Origin: Alsobacter sp045348435
GTDB taxonomy: Bacteria; Pseudomonadota; Alphaproteobacteria; Rhizobiales; Beijerinckiaceae
DNA: 64,000 bases
Direction of reading: 5' to 3'
Assembly (NCBI RefSeq): GCF_045348435.1
Contig: NZ_CP157484.1
Coordinates: 1,240,001-1,304,000, forward strand
This document shows positions 51,541-60,269 of this stretch, in pieces. The position numbers and the translations under genes are program-made. A model generated the notes under the pieces. The model was not told the origin of the DNA, searched no databases, and saw only the letters and a list, made by a program, of their open reading frames with translations. Numbering within the stretch: position 1 is the first letter of the stretch; the number at the start of each line of letters is the position of its first letter.

Positions 51541-51651
51541 CGCTATCTCCGTCGCCGGCCCGGGCTGCAAAACTGGAATTTTCCAGCTTTCGGCGGTCCA
51601 GAAAACGGGAAGCAGGTCACCGACGAAGAGTCGATCATCTGCAAGTCGCCA

Positions 51652-51912
51652 TCATAGCCAGCGGAAACGACGTGGAAGATCCGCTCCCACACCCCCAGTT
51701 TTCCGCCACCGAACAAAGCGGTTGTAGCAGGTCGTCGCCGGGCCGTAGCGCTCGGGGATGTCGGCCCAGGGCGCGCCCGTCCGCAGGCGCCAGTAGATCC
51801 CATTCAGCACCTTGCGATCATCCGCCCGGGGAACGCCGCGCGGCTTGTTCGGCAGCAAAGGCTCGATGATCGACCACTCAAAGTCGGTCAGTTCGTAACG
51901 GCGCTGCCTCAT
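51652..51912 (-). pseudogene. 5' part of the split IS5 transposase gene
   Basis: 86-residue frame MRQRRYELTDFEWSIIEPLL to RFVRWRKTG, after which a one-base slip leads into the frame VWERIFHVVSAGYDGDLQMI that ends at the IS3 insertion. It is the DUF4096-type N-terminal domain of IS427-group transposases. Confidence 0.8.
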
Positions 51913-52135
51913 TCGGGTCCCTCCAAGGAGCTTGAATCAGCATTCACCGCTGAATGGAATCCCTTTGTATGAGTTTACGACCTAATCGACGCTAACTAGA
52001 TAGATATCCAGTGGCAGGTCAGGTTCTATTGACCTTCCCTCCGCCAGAGTTGCCTCTGCCTCCGTGAAGTGCTCCCCGTTTCGACCGGACACCGGCGTCA
52101 GCCGGAGGACCTAGGCATAGACCTAGGGATACGCC

Positions 52136-52525
52136 TATGTCTGAGACCTTCTCGAAGGTGGAAGTGATCACCGGGATCGCTCGCCGTCGGCGCTTCACGA
52201 CCGAGCAGAAGCTCGCCGTTGTGGCCAAAACGATGCAACCCGGCATGTCGATCAGCTATGTTGCCCGTCGTCATGGGCTTTCGCCAGCCTCGTATTCCGA
52301 TGTAGGCAGTTGATGAGCGAAGGCGGCAAGGAAGCCGTTCGCGTTGACGACGGCGTCGTGGGCGTAAGTGAGGTGCGACGCCTTGAGGAGCGCGTGCGCG
52401 ATCTCGAACGCATGCTCGGGCGCAAGACCCTGGAAGTCGAAATCCTGAAGGAGGCGCTCGACCTCGCACGGGCAAAAAAAGCGACCTCGCTGTCGAGCTC
52501 TGAGCCCGGGGACGGTTCCCGATGA
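52136..52525 (+). pseudogene. IS3 orfA (copy 2), frameshifted
   Basis: Starts MSETFSKVEVITGIARRRRF and TTEQKLAVVAKTMQPGMSIS, then slips at CTTTCGCCAGCC (one C short of the wording giving LSPSLVFRWRQL). It resumes as MSEGGKEAVRVDDGVVGVSE and EERVRDLERMLGRKTLEVEI from 52312. Overlaps orfB by four bases. Confidence 0.75.
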
Positions 52526-53361
52526 AAGCGGTTTCCGACACGCTCGGGGTCGCCCGGTCCAACATCGCCGAACGCGTTCGGGGGCGGCCGCAGCGAAGCC
52601 CCCAAACCCGGGAGGGGGATGTGGAGCTCAGCGCCGAAATCCGGCGCCTGGTGGATGCCCGGCCAACCTATGGGTACCGGCAGATCGCCGCGCTCCTCAA
52701 GCGCGGGCGGCGATCCACCGGCTTGCCGCCGGTCAACGCCAAGCGGGTGTACCGGCTCATGAAGAAGCTTGGGCTCCTGCTGGCGCGACACACGGGCCGG
52801 CGGCATGCCCGAGAGCACGACGGTCAAGTCGCCACCCTTCACTCGAATGTCCGCTGGTGCTCCGACGGCCTGGAGTTCACCTGTTGGACTGGCGAGGTCG
52901 TCCGCGTGGCCTTCGTTCTCGACTGCCATGACCGGGAGGTGATTGGCTGGACGGCGACGACAGCCGGGCTATCGGGAGAGATGATCCAGGACATGATGGT
53001 CCATTGCGTCGAGGCTCGCTTCGACAGCCCGCGTGCGCCCCATCGCGTGCAGTGGCTGAGTGATAATGGATCGATCTATGCGGCCGCCAAGACCATCAGT
53101 ATCGCCCTCGCCCTAAACCTGGATCCCTGCTTCACTCCGGTCGAGAGCCCGGAGAGTAACGGCGTCGCCGAAGCGTACGTGAAAACGTTCAAGCGTGACT
53201 ATGTCCGCGTGAACCCGATACCGAACGGCAAAGCCGCGCTCGCCGCAGTCCCCCTCTGGATGGCCGACTACAACGATGTCCATCCGCATAGCCGGCTCGG
53301 ATACCGCTCCCCTCGGGAGTATATCCGGGCCATGTCACAGCCTGCCGCGTGTCCGGTCTGA
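52522..53361 (+). CDS. IS3 orfB transposase (copy 2), DDE intact
   Basis: 279 residues: HTH_21 region ARPTYGYRQIAALLKRGRRS, Asp in VLDCHDREVIGW, Asp in QWLSDNGSIY, Glu in SNGVAEAYVKTFKRDYV. All three catalytic residues are present, but the partner orfA is frameshifted, so autonomous activity is doubtful. Its last codons and the terminal repeat are read on the other strand as the new C-terminus of the GumC/Wzz protein. Confidence 0.88.
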   Translation: MKAVSDTLGVARSNIAERVRGRPQRSPQTREGDVELSAEIRRLVDARPTYGYRQIAALLKRGRRSTGLPPVNAKRVYRLMKKLGLLLARHTGRRHAREHDGQVATLHSNVRWCSDGLEFTCWTGEVVRVAFVLDCHDREVIGWTATTAGLSGEMIQDMMVHCVEARFDSPRAPHRVQWLSDNGSIYAAAKTISIALALNLDPCFTPVESPESNGVAEAYVKTFKRDYVRVNPIPNGKAALAAVPLWMADYNDVHPHSRLGYRSPREYIRAMSQPAACPV

Positions 53362-54756
53362 CGGGGTCAACTCCACTCCGTCATTAGGGCGCGGTAAAAG
53401 AACAACAAAAAATGAAAAGATAGCACCTACGAAGGTACCGACGAGAAGAAATATATGGCCGCGAGGATATGTTGCACGAAGCGGGATCGCCGCAGGTTGT
53501 ATCACCCGAACGGACGTGAATTTTGCCGCCTGAAGAGCCGTGGTAATCTGCTCGTCGACGGTTCGTTTCGAGTACGTTTCAACGTTTAACGTGGCTAGCG
53601 CCAGCTCACGTCTGAGGCGCTCAAATTCACCAGCCTTTGCTGAAAGGCCCCTTAGTTCAGTGTCAATGCCCTGTAACTCTGCCTGTTGCTGAGTTTGGAG
53701 GCGCTGAAGTCCAGTCAGCTCGCCGTTTACACGAAATAAGAGCACAATGGACTCTTGGTAGACCTTTACCATAAGTAGCGGTGGGTCGTCGCTAACAGAC
53801 GATTTGTACTCAGTTGAGGGCGAGCCAGTTCTAGAGCGCGAACCGGATGGCGTACGGTCGTCGGAACCTAGTGAGTCAACCAAACCCGATACAAAAGGGG
53901 AACTCGTAACTGGCTTCAGACGCCTCAACTGAGATACGAGCTCGTCCTTCTGACCGCCCTTTTCAGCCAACTGACTTCTTGTGGCGGTCAATGAGGCGGA
54001 TATGTCAGACCGCCTTTTCAACAGCAGCGACCTCTCTTCCGAAATCGAGTAGGTCGCCTCCCTGCGCATAAACTTGTCTAAGGCAGCGGCGCTTTTCTCC
54101 AACTCGGCTTCGAAAGCAGCCTTTTGATCGCGGAAAAAGTCCACGGCTCCCGGTCGGCTAAAAAGTTCGATTTGCCTATCGACAAACGCTTCCGCCAGCG
54201 AGTTCGCGAACGATGCGGCTACGGACGGATTTTCGTGAACAAAGGCAATGCTGATAACATCGGTATTAGGTTCTACTCGCACTGTTACAGACTTGCTTAT
54301 TTGTGCCACGGCGGCGTCCATCTGTGTTATGGGCTGCGAGGGCTCTGTGGACTGAACCTGCCCCGCCCAGCGCCGTACTAGGCCGCCCAGACTCTGTCTG
54401 TCAGTCGCCGGCGTAAGGGTCTGAATTCGACTTATTCCAAATTTTCGGATTGCGGATCGTACCACGTCGTCGCTTTCAGCGATCCGCGCTTGCGATCGGG
54501 CAATCTCGGGTGACATGCTCAACGGGCCAGACGAGTGTCCGGGGTCGGACTGTCCAATTAAGAGGGTCGTATATGCCTCATATCTCGGACTAACCGCGAT
54601 GTACAAAAACGAAGCGCCGATTAACGGAGCTAAAAATGCACCTAACGCTCGCCACTTTCGCATCCTAAGGGCAGAGAACAACCACCTGATGTCTCGCTCT
54701 GGTGTAACGTGGTCGGCGGACCCGAAACTATCCACTGAAGCTCTCCGCTTTGCCAC
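53335..54756 (-). CDS. GumC/Wzz-type polysaccharide co-polymerase, C-terminus replaced by IS DNA
   Basis: 473 residues. N-terminal membrane helix (RALGAFLAPLIGASFLYIAV), long periplasmic coiled-coil part (FFRDQKAAFEAELEKSAAAL; RLQTQQQAELQGIDTELRGL) and second helix (GHIFLLVGTFVGAIFSFFVV). There is no kinase domain. It controls chain length with the Wzy protein at 55222. GTG start at 54756. The final residues VELTPSDRTRGRL come from the IS3 end. Joining across the CTCCG duplication gives the original tail PNDGGRGNSGGGKVNRT, ending at 52019. Both membrane helices survive, so function may persist. Confidence 0.85.
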   Translation of the reverse strand: MAKRRASVDSFGSADHVTPERDIRWLFSALRMRKWRALGAFLAPLIGASFLYIAVSPRYEAYTTLLIGQSDPGHSSGPLSMSPEIARSQARIAESDDVVRSAIRKFGISRIQTLTPATDRQSLGGLVRRWAGQVQSTEPSQPITQMDAAVAQISKSVTVRVEPNTDVISIAFVHENPSVAASFANSLAEAFVDRQIELFSRPGAVDFFRDQKAAFEAELEKSAAALDKFMRREATYSISEERSLLLKRRSDISASLTATRSQLAEKGGQKDELVSQLRRLKPVTSSPFVSGLVDSLGSDDRTPSGSRSRTGSPSTEYKSSVSDDPPLLMVKVYQESIVLLFRVNGELTGLQRLQTQQQAELQGIDTELRGLSAKAGEFERLRRELALATLNVETYSKRTVDEQITTALQAAKFTSVRVIQPAAIPLRATYPRGHIFLLVGTFVGAIFSFFVVLLPRPNDGVELTPSDRTRGRL

Positions 54757-55221
54757 ACATTTGTAAGATAAGTCGTGCGATCCTGCAAGCCAGTGGTGAT
54801 GCCGTCATTTTCGTGCGGGGTATAGTGGCAGACATACGGCCAAGCTGTTTTGATATCTGTAGCTACGTGATCGCGCCCTTTTTCGACTTTTATATCTCAG
54901 TCGCAGTCCTTGACAACGGACGAACGCTAAAGCCAGACTGGGTTTGCAAAAACCGCTTATGGGCAGATTGCTGAGGTCTACCGTGAGATCGGAACCGCCG
55001 TTCAAGCCGGTGGAGTTGACCTCGCCAGGCCGGGCACGCGGGGCTGGCATCGCCCCCGCCGTGGACCTGATTCCTGCTTCAGCCCCATCGAGAGAGCGTA
55101 GTTCAGCAGCATCGCCGAAATCTGGACCGGAAACGTTGGATCGCGCAATGCTTTGACGGGTATCTAGCGTCCACTGAACGCTGGCCTTATTATCGTACTG
55201 TATAGCGCACGAGGAAACGTT
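54757..55221. other. Divergent intergenic region with no clear gene
   Basis: About 465 bases between the co-polymerase (minus) and polymerase (plus) genes. It must hold both promoters. A GC-rich patch (54960-55150) differs from the AT-rich flanks and may be decayed coding or IS DNA; I could not identify it. Confidence 0.35.
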
Positions 55222-56541
55222 TTGCGAGCTAAATCCGAGCAATTCAAAAATCAGAACTCTGAACCGATGTCCCGAGCGGCAGAACCCAGAGGAGTGCGTA
55301 ACGCGTCACAGACTGAATGGATATTCATTTTGATTCTTTTCTGCTCCTGGCTCGGTACAAGGTTCGGCGGTTCCGACGAAGTGGGAGGCGGAGGAAGTCT
55401 ATTTAGACAAGTAATGTATCTCGTTATACTTCTTGTTCTCTTAGGGGACGCAGGAACGCACCGGGACCTTCGTCGTATGCTCGTCTTACCCTTTTCCATA
55501 ACTCTCACTCTAGGATGGTGTTGGCTCAGCGTCACATGGGCGATTGTGCCCGGCGTTTCGATTCGCAGAATTGCATTAACCACGATCGTCGTGTGGTGCA
55601 TTTTTGCAATCATCTCTCGCTGTGATACAAAAAGGCTTCTAGACGCGTTCCGGGTAGCGCTCGTAACATTGCTGGTAATCAACTTGGTAGTTGTGGCCGT
55701 ATTTCCCGGAGTTGGGATCCATCAGGGTTTCGAGGGCGGAGATCCAAAGTTGGTGGACAATTGGCGTGGCGTATTGATTGAGAAGAATATTGCGGGCGCA
55801 ATTAGCGCTATTACGATCATTCTGTTCATATTTGATGCCGGACACATTAGACTGGCGGTGAGGGCCCTCGTGCTCTCCGTCGCGTTCGTTTTTCTTTACT
55901 TTACTAAATCAAAAACATCACTGGGGTTGTTAGGTCCCGTCACCGTCGCTGGATGGCTTCTCCTACCGTACCGGATTGATTACAAGCTCCTAGTCTCGAT
56001 CGGAATCGTAATGAGCTGCTTAGGTATTGTTCTCGTCGGATACATTTACCTCACAGATTTGATGCCCTATCTTCAAGCTGATGACACTTTGACCGGAAGG
56101 GTTCTAATCTGGCCAGCCCTGGTTTCTTACTGGCAAGAAAACTGGATTCTCGGTGCGGGTTTTGGTTCTTTCTGGGACATTGGGTCCGATAGCCCGATTT
56201 ACAGGTATACGGCAAGCTGGGTTACACAAGTTGGCAATGGGCACAACGGATACCTCGATCTAATGGCCCAGCTTGGGACGCCTGGTATTTTTCTAGCAGT
56301 GAGTTCACTGCTAATTATCCCCTTTTCCAAGCTGCTATCGTTAAGGGGAATCGATCCTTGCGCGCGGTCGTTGTACGTTGCAATGCTGATTTTTTGTGCC
56401 GCCCACAATCTCAATGAGAGCAGTATGCTCGATCGGGACTCTCCTATGAACATCATTCTATTTGTGACGGTTGCGCTGGTCTGGAGGCAGTCGGCACTTA
56501 GACTCGGTCGTGCAGACCAGGAGGCTTCTCGAATCACATGA
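55222..56541 (+). CDS. O-antigen ligase/Wzy-type polymerase
   Basis: 439 residues, about 11 membrane segments, Wzy_C/O-antigen ligase family. The large periplasmic loop has GRVLIWPALVSYWQENWILG, GAGFGSFWDIG and the conserved His in VGNGHNGYLDLMAQLG. TTG at 55222 is taken as start because GAGGA lies 6-7 bases before it; the first ATG (55267) has no site. It joins repeat units on the periplasmic side. Divergent from the co-polymerase gene, a usual Wzy/Wzz pairing. GC is low. Confidence 0.85.
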   Translation: MRAKSEQFKNQNSEPMSRAAEPRGVRNASQTEWIFILILFCSWLGTRFGGSDEVGGGGSLFRQVMYLVILLVLLGDAGTHRDLRRMLVLPFSITLTLGWCWLSVTWAIVPGVSIRRIALTTIVVWCIFAIISRCDTKRLLDAFRVALVTLLVINLVVVAVFPGVGIHQGFEGGDPKLVDNWRGVLIEKNIAGAISAITIILFIFDAGHIRLAVRALVLSVAFVFLYFTKSKTSLGLLGPVTVAGWLLLPYRIDYKLLVSIGIVMSCLGIVLVGYIYLTDLMPYLQADDTLTGRVLIWPALVSYWQENWILGAGFGSFWDIGSDSPIYRYTASWVTQVGNGHNGYLDLMAQLGTPGIFLAVSSLLIIPFSKLLSLRGIDPCARSLYVAMLIFCAAHNLNESSMLDRDSPMNIILFVTVALVWRQSALRLGRADQEASRIT

Positions 56542-56803
56542 CGTCTGAAGGGCAGCGGTGTTTTTCTGCAACGGCCCTTTTTCCCGAGCGCCTCCGTGAC
56601 GACCTCAGAGGTCGGTCGCAGTCATGATCAACGATGAACTGCGGTCACGCGGCACCCTGCTCCTGGCAATACAAGGTGACCTAAAATTGTTTGGCTGCTC
56701 CGCGCGACTTGGCATTCGGCCCTCAAAATCCTGACAACTAATTGAGAACGGAGGAAAACTAGCCGTAATTGGGCCCGATAGAGCATAACGAAGCAGTGCA
56801 AAG
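56542..56803. other. Gap between polymerase gene and IS cluster
   Basis: About 260 bases without a gene; probably contains the left end of the IS5 element at 56804, which I could not delimit. Confidence 0.3.
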
Positions 56804-57127
56804 TCAGACCTGCCGCGCCCGGCCAGTTTTGCCCTCAGCCACGGGCGGCGTCCTCGTGGAGACGCGCTTGCTGTGTCTGATCCAGAGGCGGAGGGCTCCG
56901 ATGATGGCGAAGCGGAGCAAGCTCTGGGATGTCTTGTCATAGCGGGTCGAGATGCGGCGTGACTGCTTGAGTTTGTTGAAGCAGCGCTCGATGTGGTTGC
57001 GGAGCGCGTAGACGATTCCGTCGACCGGGGCTTGGACGATGCGGTTGCGCTTGTACGGAATGACAGGCTCGGCCCTTCGCTTCCGAAGGTCGTCGCGAAT
57101 GGCGTCGCTGTCGTAGCGCTTGTCGGC

Positions 57128-57737
57128 TGACGTTGCCCCCTGAAATGACCCCGCTCAGAAGCTAGGATCCGTCGAGAGTGAGCTGCTCCCCGTCGTTGGA
57201 CCGCCTCGCTGGGCCGTCTTGGAGTGGCGCGTCTCGATGCACACGGCCGGATAGCCACCGTCGCGTAGGCCGAAGTAGATCCACTGCGACAGTGGCCCAG
57301 CCTCTAGACCCACCCGCTCGAAGGGGGCGGACAACTCCGCGAGCCGGATCATGATTGCTACAGGGCCCGAGGCTTTCTTCGCCTCAAGCACGATGCGGCC
57401 ATCCGTGTCGACCACGCAGATGCTGGTAGTCTCCAGCGATATGTCGAGACCGGCGTAAAGCAAAGACATGGCACGCTCCCTCTTGAGAAACCGGAAGCAT
57501 GAGCGCAAACGCGGGCCGAGCCCAAGCCCCGATTACCCCATCTGAACGAGCATCTGTTCCGCGGCTTGCCGATGGCGCGGCGGATCATCGAAGCTTGGCG
57601 GATCGACTACAACGGCCACCGACCTCACACGAGCCTCGGCGGCCTCACCCCGAACGAGTTCGCAGCCCGGTCCAAACAGGACCACAACCAGAACGGATTC
57701 TGGTTATGAACGAGGGCATTCGGGGGGGCAAGGTCGC
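57128..57737 (+). mobile_element. IS3-family remnant nested in the IS5, itself containing IS110 DNA
   Basis: Ends TGACGTTGCCCCCTGAAATG (57128) and, on the other strand from 57737, CGACCTTGCCCCCCCGAATG are related inverted repeats. The right side carries the orfB C-terminus in the plus direction: ARRIIEAWRIDYNGHRPHTS, LGGLTPNEFAARSKQDHNQN (57560-57709). The middle is not IS3 of this type: it holds 38 bases of an IS407-like end (57179-57216) and an IS110 fragment. Hence at least three elements are stacked here. Confidence 0.65.
57217..57469 (-). mobile_element. IS110 transposase N-terminal fragment
   Basis: Minus strand from ATG 57469: LLYAGLDISLETTSICVVDT, ASGPVAIMIRLAELSAPFER, VGLEAGPLSQWIYFGLRDGG, YPAVCIETRH. 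This is the first 84 residues of an IS110 transposase with the first catalytic Asp and Glu. It stops at a 38-bp sequence (57179-57216) identical to the left terminus of the IS407-like element at 50384, which implies insertion and later deletion there. Confidence 0.75.
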
Positions 57738-58376
57738 CGCGATCAGGACCTTCGGTGGTGGCCGCGCCTGGCCCATCACTGGGCCGTAGCTCTTTGTATC
57801 GGAGGTCTCGCCCGGCGGCAGGACGAGCCCGACAGGCAGGCCGAGGCCGTTCGGGGGTGGATTTGGTCGTGAGGCCACCTCGCGAACGGCCGATATCGTG
57901 GCCGCCAGGGGGCCCGGAGAATCCCCCTTTTTTGCGCCCGCCGAGTGCTGGTGGGCGCGCACGATGGTGCTGTCGATCATTTGTACCGTCTCTTGGCCCT
58001 CGCCGCTTTCATTGAGCGCCTCAGGGATTACGTCCCAAACGCCCGCGGTCGTCCGCCGTCGAAATTGCCGGTAGACAGTGCTCCACTTGCCGAAGCGCGC
58101 GTCGAGGTCGCGCCACGGCGCGCCGGTGCGGGCGATCCAAATGATTGCATCAAGGATGAGGCGGTGATCGGTCGGAGGGCGACCACTGCGAGCGCCGGTG
58201 CGCACCAGAAACGGCGCGAAGAACGCCCACTCTTCGTCCGACATCAGCCCGCGCACGCCGCCGCTCCCCGCAAAGAGCAGCTTTGAATCAGCCCTCAGGC
58301 GATTTGGGAATCCCTTTTGTCAACACGGCCTAAAGGTGGCCGTGGCAATCCAAAACTGGCGCCGAAGCGTTCGGCT

Positions 58377-59495
58377 TTAGCGATGCAAGACGCCCAGGAG
58401 GCTCAAATACGCCTTGACCATCCCAAGATCCCCTGAACTTTCGTGGCGCAACTGGTGTGTTAGCTTGCGATACTCGTCACGTAAGGCGGACGACTCAGCC
58501 AGCCGAGCCAACGTGCAAGACATGTCATTGACATCGTGTGGATCGCAGACCAAACCAGCAATCGCGCCGGATGCAAGCCTAAGTACTTCCGTTTGGCTCG
58601 TAATATTACTTGCGATAATAGGTAGACCGGCCTGCACCGCTTCAAGCAGCGCGATGCTGCGCCCCTCGAATAAGCTTGGCTGAAAGAACACGTCCGAAGC
58701 TGAGAGTATGTCGGCCACTTTATCCCGTTCGACGTTACCAAGAAGCTTAACCCTGTGACTACATGCTAATTGCCTCGCAGTTGCAACTGCTTCCTGCAAA
58801 AGGGGGCCGTCGCCAGCGATAACCAAAAATACATTTGGAACTGCAGCGATCGCGCGAATGGAGTTCAATATATTTTTTTGATCAGTTAATCTGCCGACCA
58901 TTGTGAAAACAGTGGCATCCGTACTTATGCCGTAGTGAGCCCTTGTCCGCGATTTATGGGGCTCACGGGAAAACCGGCGCACCTCATTGAGAATCACCGA
59001 GATTCTTTTTCGATACCAGGAAGGGTACCGCCTGAAAGAATCCTTTGCAGCAACGGAAACACAAACAACGTTAGAATATACGCCCAGAGTACCGAGGATC
59101 AAGTCGAGTACCCTGAGTGGAAATCTTTGGCTTGAACTCGGGCCGTGGTGGGTAGCGACTCGCTTAGGAATCCTGTTCAATGCTGCGCAGATGCAACCAA
59201 CGACGTTGGCCACGGGCAACACTGTGAGAATTGCCCTCGGTTTCTGCTGACGAAGCTCAAGGTAAAGAGAAATTATAGCCATCAGCCTGCGAGCAGGTCC
59301 ATCTCCCGTCTGAAGAACGTTTTGACCCGCGCCGGACGATCGATTCTCCGAATTGTACAAACAGATCACATTCACAGAAAAGCCAAGCTCATTCGCATCT
59401 CGTCTTAAATCGTCGATTACGACCAATGTTCCTCCGAGAGAGTTATGGGTAGTTAAAATCAGAAAATCTGTGGCCCTTGAAGTTTGTTCCATCAT
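58377..59495 (-). CDS. Family 4 glycosyltransferase
   Basis: 372 residues, GT-B fold: N-terminal THNSLGGTLVVIDDLRRDAN, middle RVATHHGPSSSQRFPLRVLD, C-terminal FTMVGRLTDQKNILNSIRAI, VFLVIAGDGPLLQEAVATAR, SDVFFQPSLFEGRSIALLEA (E-x7-E type donor site). ATG ATG at 59495-59490; no strong site. Likely adds a sugar to the same polysaccharide. The IS5 element ends just 36 bases beyond its stop. GC is below the window mean. Confidence 0.85.
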   Translation of the reverse strand: MMEQTSRATDFLILTTHNSLGGTLVVIDDLRRDANELGFSVNVICLYNSENRSSGAGQNVLQTGDGPARRLMAIISLYLELRQQKPRAILTVLPVANVVGCICAALNRIPKRVATHHGPSSSQRFPLRVLDLILGTLGVYSNVVCVSVAAKDSFRRYPSWYRKRISVILNEVRRFSREPHKSRTRAHYGISTDATVFTMVGRLTDQKNILNSIRAIAAVPNVFLVIAGDGPLLQEAVATARQLACSHRVKLLGNVERDKVADILSASDVFFQPSLFEGRSIALLEAVQAGLPIIASNITSQTEVLRLASGAIAGLVCDPHDVNDMSCTLARLAESSALRDEYRKLTHQLRHESSGDLGMVKAYLSLLGVLHR

Positions 59496-59955
59496 TACGT
59501 GCCTTCGTCAGTGGTGGATACGTCTCGCATCGCGATTTCATGCGGTTCAACCGGCCAACATCACGCCCATAACACCTAAGTGCCTCAGAGGCAAATTGCA
59601 AAGTAGTCAATCAAGTCAGCCCAGAGGACAAGGCGCTGCATCTCGATGATCGTCTGTTGATCCGACATCTGCTCGCGACGACTAGCTCAGAAAAGTAAAT
59701 CAGGTTTGTACACGAACGGTATCATGCATGTGAGCGACGCCATTTGATTGGTCGGCAGGTATGCACGTCCCGGCCCTGGCTACGACCAGGATAGTTGGGG
59801 AGATCGACCGCGATAAGCCTCCCTTTTACGGCCGAAACCCTGCACCTTTGTGCCATTCCTAATAGGCGTGAACGGGCGCGTGTGCTAGATCCTCGCGGAA
59901 ATTCGATGCAAAACCTGCATTCGACAAAAAGCAAGGTTCCGCCTTGGGGAATGAA
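59496..59955. other. Upstream region of the glycosyltransferase, no gene seen
   Basis: About 460 bases, AT-rich on the left. Contains no open frame with a family match; should include the promoter of the minus-strand glycosyltransferase. Confidence 0.3.
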
Positions 59956-59960
59956 TTCGC

Positions 59961-60047
59961 ATGGGAATCGCCGATCTGATCGCCGATTGGATGCATTCGA
60001 GCTTGATTAAGTCCTGCATCCGCGTTTTAAGGAATGTCAGTACCTAG
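59961..60047 (+). pseudogene. N-terminal remnant of a paralogue of the gene at 61185
   Basis: MGIADLIADWMHSSLIKSC then IRVLRNVST and stop; it aligns with MGLRSWLADWLHSRVVSSC at the start of the gene at 61185. Only the first about 19 residues correspond. A following frame (EFTANQFTYEFSYWTPYVG; PIGVGAYAPLQGFGSLRSV) up to the IS5 edge near 60270 belongs to something I do not recognise. Confidence 0.5.
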
Positions 60048-60269
60048 TCGGCGGAACGCGGGAATTCACCGCTAACCAGTTCACCTACGAGTTCAGCTAC
60101 TGGACGCCCTATGTCGGGCTGGCTGAACGACGGATCGCCGATCGGCGTCGGCGCCTATGCCCCGCTGCAAGGCTTTGGTTCTCTGCGCTCGGTCGTCCTG
60201 AAGGTCGGAAGCGATATCCCCAGCGCCGTTTTTGTCTTCGCCGCGATCGATTCTGTCGGGCCGATGCGG

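Larger units (their letters stand above)
50384..51619 (-). mobile_element. IS3-family element (IS407-like) inside the IS5, CCGA target duplication
   Basis: Terminal repeats TGAGCTGCTCCCCGTCGTTG (from 50384) and, on the other strand, TGACCTGCTTCCCGTTTTCT (from 51619) are clearly related. CCGA precedes the left end (50380-50383) and follows the right end (51620-51623): a 4-bp duplication, as expected for the IS407 group. The element is 1,236 bp with orfA and orfB on the minus strand. Confidence 0.85.
49870..51990 (-). mobile_element. IS5-family element (IS427 group) split by an IS3 insertion
   Basis: The first part (51912 leftwards) reads ELTDFEWSIIEPLLPNKPRG, RLRTGAPWADIPERYGP and DLQMIDSSSV. 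The second part (from 50383 leftwards) resumes VRVHQHAANVKKGA, GRSRGGLTTKIHALVDANG, ILLADRGYDSDGL and RNLVERFFNKIKHFRAVATR. Removing 50384-51619 and one CCGA copy restores MIDSSSVRVHQHAA without loss. A frameshift remains around RKRTPPLGTSL. Left and right ends of the IS5 are approximate. The split proves that it is inactive. Confidence 0.8.
52065..53375 (+). mobile_element. IS3-family element (IS2-like), copy 2, with CTCCG target duplication
   Basis: 1,311 bp. Left end TGAAGTGCTCCCCGTTTCGA; the right end, read inward, is TGGAGTTGACCCCGTCAGAC, and both continue CCGGACAC. CTCCG stands directly outside each end (52060-52064 and 53376-53380), a perfect 5-bp target duplication. The element sits in the 3' end of the GumC/Wzz gene at 53335. 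Intact orfB but frameshifted orfA. Same direction as copy 1 at 44468, the two bracketing 6.3 kb. Confidence 0.9.
56804..58340 (-). mobile_element. IS5-family element split by another IS
   Basis: Right part (58256 leftwards): MSDEEWAFFAPFLVRTGARS, RTGAPWRDLDARFGKWSTVY, MIDSTIVRAHQHSAG, PPPKVLIA. Left part: DKRYDSDAIRDDLRKRRAEP, VIPYKRNRIVQAP, RNHIERCFNKLKQSRRISTR. The two join at KVLIAD-K-YDSDA if 57128-57737 is taken out. A sister copy at 60270 is uninterrupted at that place. After HQHSAGAKKG the frame leaves the conserved GRSRGGLTTK block, which is readable one frame over, at AAAAAGGGGG. Same feature in the sister copy. Confidence 0.75.

Noticed and set aside
44468..53375. A functional composite transposon bounded by the two IS3 copies
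   Set aside because: Copy 1 lacks the catalytic Glu and one terminal base, and the outer flanks share no target duplication, so the 8.9-kb unit did not move as one piece in its present form.
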